Origin: a bacterium
GTDB taxonomy: Bacteria; Desulfobacterota; DSWW01
DNA: 5,260 nt
Reading direction: 5' to 3'
Assembly (NCBI GenBank): GCA_030609865.1
Contig: JAUWSZ010000246.1
Location: 1 to 5,260 of the forward strand
Under the pieces are notes generated by a model. That model was not told where the DNA came from. It saw only the letters and a list, made by a program, of their open reading frames with translations, and made no database searches. This document shows, piece by piece, positions 1 through 5,202 of this stretch (the stretch's first letter is position 1; each line of letters begins with the position of its first letter). The position numbers and the translations under genes were made by a program.

Positions 1-51
1 ATATCTCATAAAAAGTTTATCAGACTTCGGCCTCCCTGACGATCTAGTGGG

Positions 52-1062
52 GTGACTTGGAAGCCTAACCCATCTGGAGAGAAAAACATCTTGGCAGTTG
101 AAGGCATCAAGGATACCCTGACGGAGTGCTTTCGTGGCGCCCTGCTCGGCACCATGGTGGGAGATGCCCTGGGCATGCCGGTCGAGGGCGTATCCAACTC
201 CGTGATCCGGGCCCGCTACGACCTCGTTACGGAGATGCTCCCGGCGCGGCTGGGGCGAGGTACGTACACGGATGACACAGAGATGATGATCGGACTCGCC
301 GAGGCCCTGTTGGACACGCCAGGGCGGTTGGACAAGGATCGAGTGGCTGCGCGTTTCGGAGAGAACTACAACCCGGATCGCGGCTACGGAGGGAACACGC
401 AGAAGATCCTCGCGGCCATACGGGAAGGGATCGCCTGGCCCGATGCCACCACGACACACGCACTGCCAGGGGGTTCGTATGCGAACGGGGCCGCCATGCG
501 TGTGGCGCCGGTGGCCCTCGCCTTCTATCAAGATGCCAAGGCCACGGTCCAGGCCGCGGCGCAGCAGGCCGAGATCACCGGCCATACCCACCCGATCGGG
601 CGAATCGGGGCTTGCCTCCAGGCGATCGCGATTCGCTGGGCGATCGTGAGCAGGGCCCAAGGGGCGGAATTGGATGCGAAATCTTTCCTGAAGAACCTCA
701 AGCTGGCCGGTCCGAGGGAGTTCGTGGACGCACTCGCGTGGATCGCGGAAAACCTTGCCGCGTCCCCGGACGAGGCCGCCAACCACCTGGGAACGAGCGC
801 ACAGGCCTCCTGCTCTGTCTCCGCCGCCCTCTGGGCGGTCCTCTCCTGTCCGCAAGACCCCGAGATGGCAATCATTCGAGCCGTGAACCTGGGTGGCGAT
901 ACAGACACCATCGGGGCCATGGCCGGCGCGGTTGCCGGCGCCTATCATGGAGCCGAGGCCCTTCCCCGGCGTTGGACACAAGCACTCGAGGAAGGGGGCA
1001 AAGGGAAAGGGTATGTCATCGAGCTGGCAGACCGGCTTCTCGATATCGCCACAAAAGAATAG
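52..1062 (+). CDS. ADP-ribosylglycohydrolase (DraG/ARH family)
   Basis: This is probably a cytoplasmic Mg-dependent hydrolase that removes ADP-ribose from a protein, nucleic acid or small molecule. Seen: an N-terminal RGALLGTMVGDALGMPVEG block (about residues 28-46), TDDTE (73-77), GGNTQKI (113-119), NGAAMR (145-150), THP (179-181) and NLGGDTDTIGAMAG (279-292). In this family the TDDTE acids and the DTDT cluster bind the two catalytic Mg ions, and all are present, so the enzyme should be active. The length of 336 residues is normal for the family. The start is uncertain: GTG at 52 has no clear ribosome site, whereas TTG at 91 lies 10 bases after GGAGA (76-80) and would give 323 residues without touching the fold. 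No signal peptide is seen. The gene precedes a MarR regulator by 95 bases and may or may not share its transcript. Family members act on nitrogenase reductase, ADP-ribosylated Ser/Arg or O-acetyl-ADP-ribose; the substrate here is unknown. Confidence 0.93.
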   Translation: MTWKPNPSGEKNILAVEGIKDTLTECFRGALLGTMVGDALGMPVEGVSNSVIRARYDLVTEMLPARLGRGTYTDDTEMMIGLAEALLDTPGRLDKDRVAARFGENYNPDRGYGGNTQKILAAIREGIAWPDATTTHALPGGSYANGAAMRVAPVALAFYQDAKATVQAAAQQAEITGHTHPIGRIGACLQAIAIRWAIVSRAQGAELDAKSFLKNLKLAGPREFVDALAWIAENLAASPDEAANHLGTSAQASCSVSAALWAVLSCPQDPEMAIIRAVNLGGDTDTIGAMAGAVAGAYHGAEALPRRWTQALEEGGKGKGYVIELADRLLDIATKE

Positions 1063-1078
1063 AGAACGCCTTTCGCTG

Positions 1079-1088
1079 CTTTTCAGAT
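1079..1088 (+). repeat. Shared 10-base element CTTTTCAGAT, copy 1
   Basis: The element lies upstream of the first MarR gene; the 12-base form TGCTTTTCAGAT (1077-1088) recurs exactly at 1838-1849 upstream of the second MarR gene. It is followed directly by TTCC at 1089 and GGAA at 1101-1104, a partial echo of the palindrome at 1807-1827. It is either a conserved regulator-binding half-site or a remnant of the segmental duplication that made the two genes. Confidence 0.5.
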
Positions 1089-1137
1089 TTCCGTTTCTGT
1101 GGAATACTGATAGCATACTTCTCATGAGGATTACCGG

Positions 1138-1153
1138 CTCGGTCGATCGAGGT
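1138..1153 (+). promoter_or_regulatory. Ribosome binding site of first MarR gene, inside an imperfect palindrome
   Basis: GAGGT at 1149-1153 ends four bases before the ATG at 1158 and is the only plausible ribosome site. It overlaps an imperfect palindrome at 1138-1151 (CTCG, six bases, CGAG; 12 of 14 positions symmetric). This could be an operator for the MarR product or a small hairpin that hides the ribosome site. Both readings are inference. Confidence 0.4.
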
Positions 1154-1157
1154 CCCC

Positions 1158-1694
1158 ATGTCCGAAACAAGACCCCCGGGCAACGACCCGAACAGATCAT
1201 CCCCCTCCTCGGAAACGACGCCTGGGCAGGGCCGGCCTGACCGCATCCAGCAAACGATCTTCCTGATTCGAAAGCTGATGCAGTCAGGCGCCTACTACAC
1301 CAAGGAGTTGAACAAGAAGTACAACGTCAGCGCCCCACAGATCGCCTGCCTGCTGGCCCTCCTGGAGGGCGGCCCGATTGCCCTTTCCCAGATCGCAAGG
1401 AAGATCATGGTGAACTCGAGTACGCTCACCGGCATCATCGACCGTCTGGAGAACAAGGGCCTTGTGGCGCGAACGCGAACCTCCCAGGATCGGCGGGTGA
1501 TCACCATCGAACTGACTCCCGCAGGCCGGGACCTCGCTGAGAACGCTCCACCCCCCATCCAGATGAAGATCGACGAGGGCCTGAAACAGCTCGCTGAGGA
1601 GGAGAGGGAACAGATCATCCAGGCCCTCTCTAAGCTCGCCGAGATGATAGACGCGCAAGAGCTGGGGCCGGCGCCGGAGCAGGAAATCCGCTGA
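1158..1694 (+). CDS. MarR-family transcriptional regulator (first paralog)
   Basis: This is a winged-helix DNA-binding regulator, expected to act as a ligand-responsive dimer and usually as a repressor. Seen: a Ser/Pro/Gly-rich N-terminal tail (residues 1-26), a first dimerisation helix starting at PDRIQ (27-31), a helix-turn-helix around 60-101 with recognition helix NSSTLTGIIDRLENKGLV (86-103), and the beta-wing with SQDRR (109-113) and VITIELTPAG (114-123). The C-terminal helices run from about 130 to 166. The DRR of the wing is typical of MarR proteins and contacts the DNA minor groove in the family. Its 178 residues are slightly long because of the disordered N-terminal tail, which the second paralog lacks. 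From PDRIQ onward it matches the gene at 1912-2352 at 105 of 142 positions without gaps (hand count), so the two arose by duplication. The ATG at 1158 is chosen for its nearby GAGGT. It likely controls itself and/or the downstream operon. Confidence 0.95.
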   Translation: MSETRPPGNDPNRSSPSSETTPGQGRPDRIQQTIFLIRKLMQSGAYYTKELNKKYNVSAPQIACLLALLEGGPIALSQIARKIMVNSSTLTGIIDRLENKGLVARTRTSQDRRVITIELTPAGRDLAENAPPPIQMKIDEGLKQLAEEEREQIIQALSKLAEMIDAQELGPAPEQEIR

Positions 1695-1754
1695 CCCCCC
1701 CCCGCTTGACACAACTCACTCGTCCTCAATGCGGTACTTGCCCCCAGAAAACCC

Positions 1755-1783
1755 TTGACAGCGAAGACACGTTCTATTAAAGT
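1755..1783 (+). promoter_or_regulatory. Sigma70-type promoter for second MarR gene and operon
   Basis: A perfect -35 TTGACA (1755-1760) is followed after 17 bases by TAAAGT (1778-1783), which matches four of six bases of the -10 consensus. Local sequence downstream is AT-rich, unlike the surrounding coding DNA. Transcription would begin near 1790, giving a leader of roughly 85-120 bases before the second MarR gene. This is the best promoter in the window and would drive 1912-2352 and the genes after it. Confidence 0.65.
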
Positions 1784-1789
1784 ATTTTG

Positions 1790-1849
1790 ATCTGAAAAGA
1801 AATGTGTTCCGATTGTTTCAAAAGGAATCTCTTTTTGTGCTTTTCAGAT
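1790..1849 (+). repeat. Inverted copies of the shared element (ATCTGAAAAG / CTTTTCAGAT)
   Basis: ATCTGAAAAG at 1790-1799 is the exact reverse complement of CTTTTCAGAT at 1840-1849, with 40 bases between the arms. The first arm begins at the predicted transcription start. The left arm also sits in a 14-base imperfect palindrome, TTTTGATCTGAAAA (1785-1798, 10 of 14 symmetric). The pair could be two operator sites permitting looping or cooperative binding, or a 10-bp stem at the foot of a leader RNA structure. Confidence 0.55.
1807..1827. promoter_or_regulatory. Candidate MarR operator palindrome
   Basis: This is a 21-base interrupted palindrome with outer arms TTCC / GGAA and inner arms TTG / CAA, centred at 1817; 14 of 21 positions are symmetric. 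Its size and its place just downstream of the promoter fit the pseudo-palindromic operators that MarR dimers use for autorepression. It lies between the two inverted copies of the shared 10-base element. Assignment to either MarR paralog is inference. Confidence 0.45.
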
Positions 1850-1866
1850 GGGTGCCCTCTCAGAAT

Positions 1867-1887
1867 AGGACGATCATGACCGTATAG
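1867..1887 (+). other. RBS plus ATG followed by in-frame amber codon (head of second MarR gene)
   Basis: AGGA (1867-1870) lies five bases before ATG (1876-1878), an ideal start. That frame reads Met-Thr-Val-TAG (1885-1887) and then continues without another stop through Lys-Glu-Pro-Asp-Arg-Ile-Gln into the MarR domain. The PDRIQ segment that follows the TAG is identical to the first paralog (residues 27-31), so sequence 3' of the TAG but 5' of the GTG at 1912 is conserved protein-coding sequence. Options are a nonsense mutation or base-call error, a MTV leader peptide with reinitiation, or amber decoding (for example as pyrrolysine). Confidence 0.7.
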
Positions 1888-1911
1888 AAAGAACCGGACC
1901 GCATTCAGGAA

Positions 1912-2352
1912 GTGATCCACCTGATACGCAAGCTCATGCAGGCAGGGGAACGGTATACCAAGGAGCTGAACAAGAAGTTCAGTGTGAGCACGCCCCAGGT
2001 CGCCTGCCTTCTGGCCCTGCTCGACAACGGGCCCATCGCCCCGTCGCAGATCGCCAAGAAGATCATGGTGGAATCCAGCACGGTCACGGGCATCATCGAT
2101 CGTCTCGAGCAGAAGGGGCTGGTCGCCCGAACGCGGGTTTCCCAGGATCGCAGAGTGATCACCATCGAGCTGACCGATTCAGGCCGGAGGCTCGCTGAAA
2201 ACGCCCCACCACCGATCCAGCACAAGATCGTCAAGGGCCTGAGGAAGATCGACGAGGGAGATAGGGCGCAGATCATCGAAGCCCTCGCCCGACTGACGGA
2301 GATGGTAGACGCGGAGGAGATGGACGAAGAGGGTGAGGCCGGTTTTGTCTAA
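1912..2352 (+). CDS. MarR-family transcriptional regulator (second paralog; start unclear)
   Basis: This is a winged-helix regulator and close paralog of the gene at 1158-1694, differing mainly at the first helix, the C-terminal tail (acidic, ending EEGEAGFV) and scattered surface positions. Seen from the GTG at 1912: first helix IHLIRKLMQAG (2-12), helix-turn-helix about 28-71 with recognition helix ESSTVTGIIDRLEQKGLV (54-71), and wing RVSQDRRVITIELTDSG (75-91). The recognition helices differ from the first paralog at N/E, L/V and N/Q only, so the two may share DNA sites or form heterodimers. The start is problematic. GTG 1912 has AGGA only one base upstream, ATG 1936 has no ribosome site, and the well-placed ATG at 1876 is followed by an in-frame TAG. 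Starting at 1912 trims the first helix by about eight residues but leaves the fold. It could be a functional gene, a recoded one or an early pseudogene; the intact, conserved body argues against long-standing decay. It ends 22 bases before the MttB homolog and likely controls that operon. Confidence 0.88.
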   Translation: MIHLIRKLMQAGERYTKELNKKFSVSTPQVACLLALLDNGPIAPSQIAKKIMVESSTVTGIIDRLEQKGLVARTRVSQDRRVITIELTDSGRRLAENAPPPIQHKIVKGLRKIDEGDRAQIIEALARLTEMVDAEEMDEEGEAGFV

Positions 2353-2360
2353 GGGCCCGC

Positions 2361-2366
2361 GAGGAG
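2361..2366 (+). promoter_or_regulatory. Ribosome binding site fixing the MttB-homolog start
   Basis: GAGGAG lies eight bases before ATG 2375. The longer frame opening at GTG 2333 would overlap the second MarR gene and has no comparable site, so ATG 2375 is preferred. Confidence 0.7.
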
Positions 2367-2374
2367 ATCTGTTG

Positions 2375-3589
2375 ATGAAGACGGAGCAGGTGGAGAGATC
2401 CAGGGCACTGCTGGGCGAGAAAACGGTCAACATGCTCCGGCAGGTTCATCTGGACGCATTGTGGATACTCGAGAACCTTGGCGTCGGCTGCAAGGAGCCC
2501 AGGATACTCGAAGCCTTCAAGAGGCTCGAGGCCGAGGGGTTGGCCGTGGTCTACGAGGACCGGGTCTATGCGATGTCCGGGCTGGTCGAGAAATGCCTTC
2601 AGACGGTCCCGGGAGTGGATGAGTTCTTTGTGCCCATGGAGAGCTTCTTCATCGGGGGAACGGCACCCTATGTGTACGATGACGAGGCCGGCAAGGGAGG
2701 CCTGTTGCCCACGCCGGAACACGCGGTCCGGATCGCCCGGATCGCCGAAAAGAGCAAGGTGGTCGGCGGCATGGGAAGAGGCATCAAGCTCAAGGACGAA
2801 GTCCAGCAGATGAGCATCATGGCCGAGCACTGCAGCAAACCGCTCTACTTCGCAGTGACCTCGGATGCCGCCCTGGCAAGGGCAAAAGAGATCTACGAGC
2901 AGAGAAAGAACCTTATGATCGTCTTCTGCGTTACCCGGCCTCCGCTGGAGGTCAACGAAAACTTCTCTGAGCACTTCGTCAAGGTGGTTCAGGCCGGGTT
3001 GCCCGTCTTTATTTCGGCCATGCCCATGGCGGGGATCAGTGCACCGTTCTGCTACAACGGCGTGCTGGCCATGACCCATGCCGAGGTGCTCTTCGGTATC
3101 TGCACCGCCCAGCTGATCCGCCCGGGCATCACCTGCGTCCACGCAGGTTTTCCCACGATTGCCGACCCGCGAATCGAATATAACCCGAACTACGGCCTGA
3201 TCAGCCACAATTACCTCAACATCCTCATGACCCATTTGAACCTGATGCTCGATCTGCCCACGTTCCAGAACGCAGGGGCGACCCACGAGGAACATTTGAC
3301 GGAAAAGGCGTATGAAGACGCTCGTATGGGGCAGGCTCTCTGCAAGAAATACGGATTCCACATGATCCGCCATCCTTTTGCCTTTCTCCGTTACCTCATC
3401 GATTTCTCCTTTGAGAAGCTCGAGAAGGCGATCCGGATCGCCGAGGAGGTCACGGCAGACGACGCACCCGAAGTGGAGCCGGCCATGTACGACGAGAGAG
3501 GCATGGAATCGATCCGAAGAGTCGGCCTCCGGATGTACATGGAAGACCCGTTGACGACAGCCAATCTGGGGAAGATTTTCGTGAAATAG
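2375..3589 (+). CDS. MttB-superfamily (trimethylamine methyltransferase-like) protein, non-pyrrolysine type
   Basis: This is a predicted cytoplasmic TIM-barrel methyltransferase that would move a methyl group from an amine to a corrinoid protein. Seen: the family N-terminus around VHLDALWILENLGV (24-37); a PxPEHAVRIARIAE-like segment (112-125); RPPLEVNENFSEHF (188-201); the core GLPVFISAMPMAGISAPFCYNGVLAMTHAEVLFG (208-241); then QLIRPGITCVHAGFP (246-260) and PTFQNAGATHEEH (295-307). In true MttB the pyrrolysine lies in the later barrel region; no internal TAG occurs here, so this belongs with the non-pyrrolysine homologs. The characterised ones (MtgB, MtpB, MtcB, MtyB) demethylate quaternary amines such as glycine betaine, proline betaine, carnitine and gamma-butyrobetaine. 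At 404 residues it is shorter than the roughly 460-500 usual for the family, and the C-terminal part is divergent. No corrinoid-binding partner is visible in the window. It is followed after 39 bases by the AsnB-like gene. The substrate is unknown. Confidence 0.85.
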   Translation: MKTEQVERSRALLGEKTVNMLRQVHLDALWILENLGVGCKEPRILEAFKRLEAEGLAVVYEDRVYAMSGLVEKCLQTVPGVDEFFVPMESFFIGGTAPYVYDDEAGKGGLLPTPEHAVRIARIAEKSKVVGGMGRGIKLKDEVQQMSIMAEHCSKPLYFAVTSDAALARAKEIYEQRKNLMIVFCVTRPPLEVNENFSEHFVKVVQAGLPVFISAMPMAGISAPFCYNGVLAMTHAEVLFGICTAQLIRPGITCVHAGFPTIADPRIEYNPNYGLISHNYLNILMTHLNLMLDLPTFQNAGATHEEHLTEKAYEDARMGQALCKKYGFHMIRHPFAFLRYLIDFSFEKLEKAIRIAEEVTADDAPEVEPAMYDERGMESIRRVGLRMYMEDPLTTANLGKIFVK

Positions 3590-3628
3590 ACCGTCTAGGA
3601 ATTCTCGAGAAAAACGGGAGGAAGGAAA
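3587..3628 (+). other. Junction with two in-frame TAG codons between MttB homolog and AsnB-like gene
   Basis: The MttB homolog stops at TAG 3587-3589. A second in-frame TAG follows two codons later (3596-3598), and no TAA or TGA occurs before the ATG at 3629, which is in the same frame. The gap holds a 10-base perfect palindrome TTCTCGAGAA (3602-3611) and the purine-rich ribosome site GGGAGGAAGG (3616-3625); GGAGG ends seven bases before ATG 3629. No promoter or terminator is seen, so the two genes are probably co-transcribed. Confidence 0.6.
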
Positions 3629-5107
3629 ATGGCAGCCATTGCAGGCATCGTTTCATCGAACGGAAAGAGTCTGGAAGCAGGATCCAGGGAAATGGGGGAG
3701 ATCCTGGAGCAGATGCGCCATCGGGGCCCTGACAACACCATTGTGCGGTCCCTGCCGGATGGCCGAGGAACGCTCGGCGCCAACGAGATCAATCTCACAC
3801 CGGAAAGAACAAGTTGCACCGCTGTCTGGAAGCCCCCCTTCATCCTGTTCGACGGAGAGCTGTTCAACGAGAGGGCCGAAGGACAGAGTGACGTCGAATT
3901 GTTCGAGGAGTACTACCTGAAATACGGAAAGGACTGCTTCAAACACCTCGACGGGTCGTTTTCCTGCGCCATCGTCGAAGAGAACGAGACCATCCTGGCC
4001 CGCGACCCCGTGGGGGCAAGGCCCCTGTTCTACGGTGCAGAGAACGGCTCACTCTGTTTCAGCACCGAGATGAAGGGACTGAGGGATTATGTCCGGTTCG
4101 ATGTCATCGAGCTCCCTCCAGGACAGTTGTACAGCACGCAGGAAGGAACCAGGCCCTTCGAACCGTATGCCCCGGAAATACCTGAAATCGGGAATCTCAA
4201 CGAGACCGCCCAAACGCTCAGGGAACTCGTCATCGAGGCGGTTCGGAAAAGGGTCGAGGGCGTGGGTGGAGTTTCCTTAAGTGGCGGTCTGGACAGCTCG
4301 ATCGTTGCCGTGATCGCCAAGGAATTCAACCCGAACCTGAAGCTTTTCACCGGTTCGATCAAGAAAGCACCCGGCCCGGACCTGGAGCACGCCAAGCTCA
4401 TGGCCGATTTCCTCGGTCTCGAGCATCATATCTACCTCATCACGGATGAGGACATCATGGACTTCATTCCAGATGCAGTCTGGTACCTGGAGAGCTTTGA
4501 CGAGGACTGCATCTCCGGGATCATTTCCAACTACTTCGTTTCAAGACTGGCAAAGGAGCACACCAATTCCATCCTGGTCGGAGAAGGGGCGGATGAGCTG
4601 TTCGGAGGGTACCGCATGGTGCTCAAGAGCCCCAAGGTGACCGGTGATGATCACCGCGAACAGCTTGCGCAAAGGCTGCTCGACATCTCCTACAACACCG
4701 CACTCCGGCGTCTCGACCGGGGATGGATGGCCAATGCGGTCGACTATCAGACCCCGTATCTGGATCAGAAGATCGTGTCATTCAGCCAGAAGATCCCGAT
4801 GAAGTGGAAGATCCACGGCGAAAAACAGGTGGAGAAATTCATCCTGAGGGAGGCCTTTCGGGACATGCTACCTGAAAAGATCGCCAATCGTGAGAAGCTG
4901 AGGTTTGCCATGGGCGTGGGTACCGACGACGTGATGGACGATCTGGTCTCCGACGTGGTCGACCCGAAGGAAATCCAGGACAGGCCGAACGCCGCCTATG
5001 GGTTGCCTTACGCCTCTTTCAAAGAGATCTACTACTACGACGAGTTCCTGCGATTCTTCCCGCCTGCATACGAAAAGCAGACCGTGCGGTGGGACCCGTT
5101 CAAATAA
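3629..5107 (+). CDS. Asparagine-synthetase-like ATP-dependent amidotransferase lacking the glutaminase cysteine
   Basis: This protein has the two-domain asparagine synthetase B architecture. The N-terminal Ntn-type domain (about 1-185) keeps the landmarks RHRGPDN (31-36 region), FDGELFN (74-80), QSDVE (86-90) and RDPVGARPLFYG (125-136). However, the usual start MCGI reads MAAI, so the nucleophilic Cys2 is Ala; the RL-type arginine region reads ANEINL and the oxyanion Asn of NGE is Asp. The glutaminase should therefore be inactive. The C-terminal synthetase domain (about 190-492) is intact: pyrophosphatase loop SLSGGLDSS (216-224), VGEGADELFGGY (317-328), YQTPYLD (373-379), FILREAF (404-410) and NREKLRF (420-426). 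ATP-dependent adenylation of a carboxylate is thus expected, with attack by free ammonia, another amine or an internal amine, as in beta-lactam or carbapenam synthetases. The ribosome site GGAGG sits seven bases before ATG. Its place between two MttB homologs suggests that its substrate belongs to the same amine pathway, which is inference. Confidence 0.9.
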   Translation: MAAIAGIVSSNGKSLEAGSREMGEILEQMRHRGPDNTIVRSLPDGRGTLGANEINLTPERTSCTAVWKPPFILFDGELFNERAEGQSDVELFEEYYLKYGKDCFKHLDGSFSCAIVEENETILARDPVGARPLFYGAENGSLCFSTEMKGLRDYVRFDVIELPPGQLYSTQEGTRPFEPYAPEIPEIGNLNETAQTLRELVIEAVRKRVEGVGGVSLSGGLDSSIVAVIAKEFNPNLKLFTGSIKKAPGPDLEHAKLMADFLGLEHHIYLITDEDIMDFIPDAVWYLESFDEDCISGIISNYFVSRLAKEHTNSILVGEGADELFGGYRMVLKSPKVTGDDHREQLAQRLLDISYNTALRRLDRGWMANAVDYQTPYLDQKIVSFSQKIPMKWKIHGEKQVEKFILREAFRDMLPEKIANREKLRFAMGVGTDDVMDDLVSDVVDPKEIQDRPNAAYGLPYASFKEIYYYDEFLRFFPPAYEKQTVRWDPFK

Positions 5108-5202
5108 CAGGGACGAAACGTGGCGAGACTTGGGGCCCTGCCGCTTCGGCCGAGGTGACGCTGTTCGTGTCTCGAAACGAGGAGAGGAGGGGAAGAGGGA
5201 AA
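5108..5202 (+). other. Gap between AsnB-like gene and next MttB homolog
   Basis: These 95 bases hold a small GC hairpin, GCCG-CTT-CGGC (5140-5150), and a second tiny one, CTCG-AAA-CGAG (5171-5181), neither followed by a T-run, so no intrinsic terminator is supported. A purine-rich stretch (5179-5202) containing GGAGG (5186-5190) and AGAGGG (5194-5199) supplies the ribosome site for the ATG at 5203. The hairpins may mark RNA processing or partial attenuation between the genes. Confidence 0.4.

Noticed and set aside
1..51. Possible regulatory site or gene end at the left edge
   Set aside because: Only 51 bases are available; no clear promoter, terminator or coding frame can be supported.
528..920. 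Minus-strand open frame within the ADP-ribosylglycohydrolase gene
   Set aside because: It is antisense to conserved catalytic motifs, with low-complexity Ala/Arg/Ser composition; treated as a shadow.
1695..1703. Run of nine C directly after the stop codon of the first MarR gene, as a phase-variation tract
   Set aside because: It lies outside both coding regions and upstream of the favoured promoter, so slippage would not switch a gene; it is at most an error-prone spot.
1284..1729. Two minus-strand open frames opposite the first MarR gene
   Set aside because: Both are antisense shadows; a similar shadow recurs opposite the second MarR gene simply because the sense genes are paralogs.
1706..1734. 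Another perfect TTGACA (1706-1711) after the first MarR gene
   Set aside because: No acceptable -10 box lies at 16-18 bases; the TTGACA at 1755 with TAAAGT is far better.
1820..1846. AT-rich short stem with a T-run as an intrinsic terminator after the first MarR gene
   Set aside because: The stem is about five A-T-rich pairs with little GC and lies downstream of the promoter for the next gene, so terminator function is unconvincing.
2273..3373. Long open frame on the minus strand opposite the MttB homolog (366 codons)
   Set aside because: Its translation has no recognisable family features, is rich in His/Asp/Arg as expected of an antisense shadow in GC-rich DNA, and lies fully opposite a clear gene.
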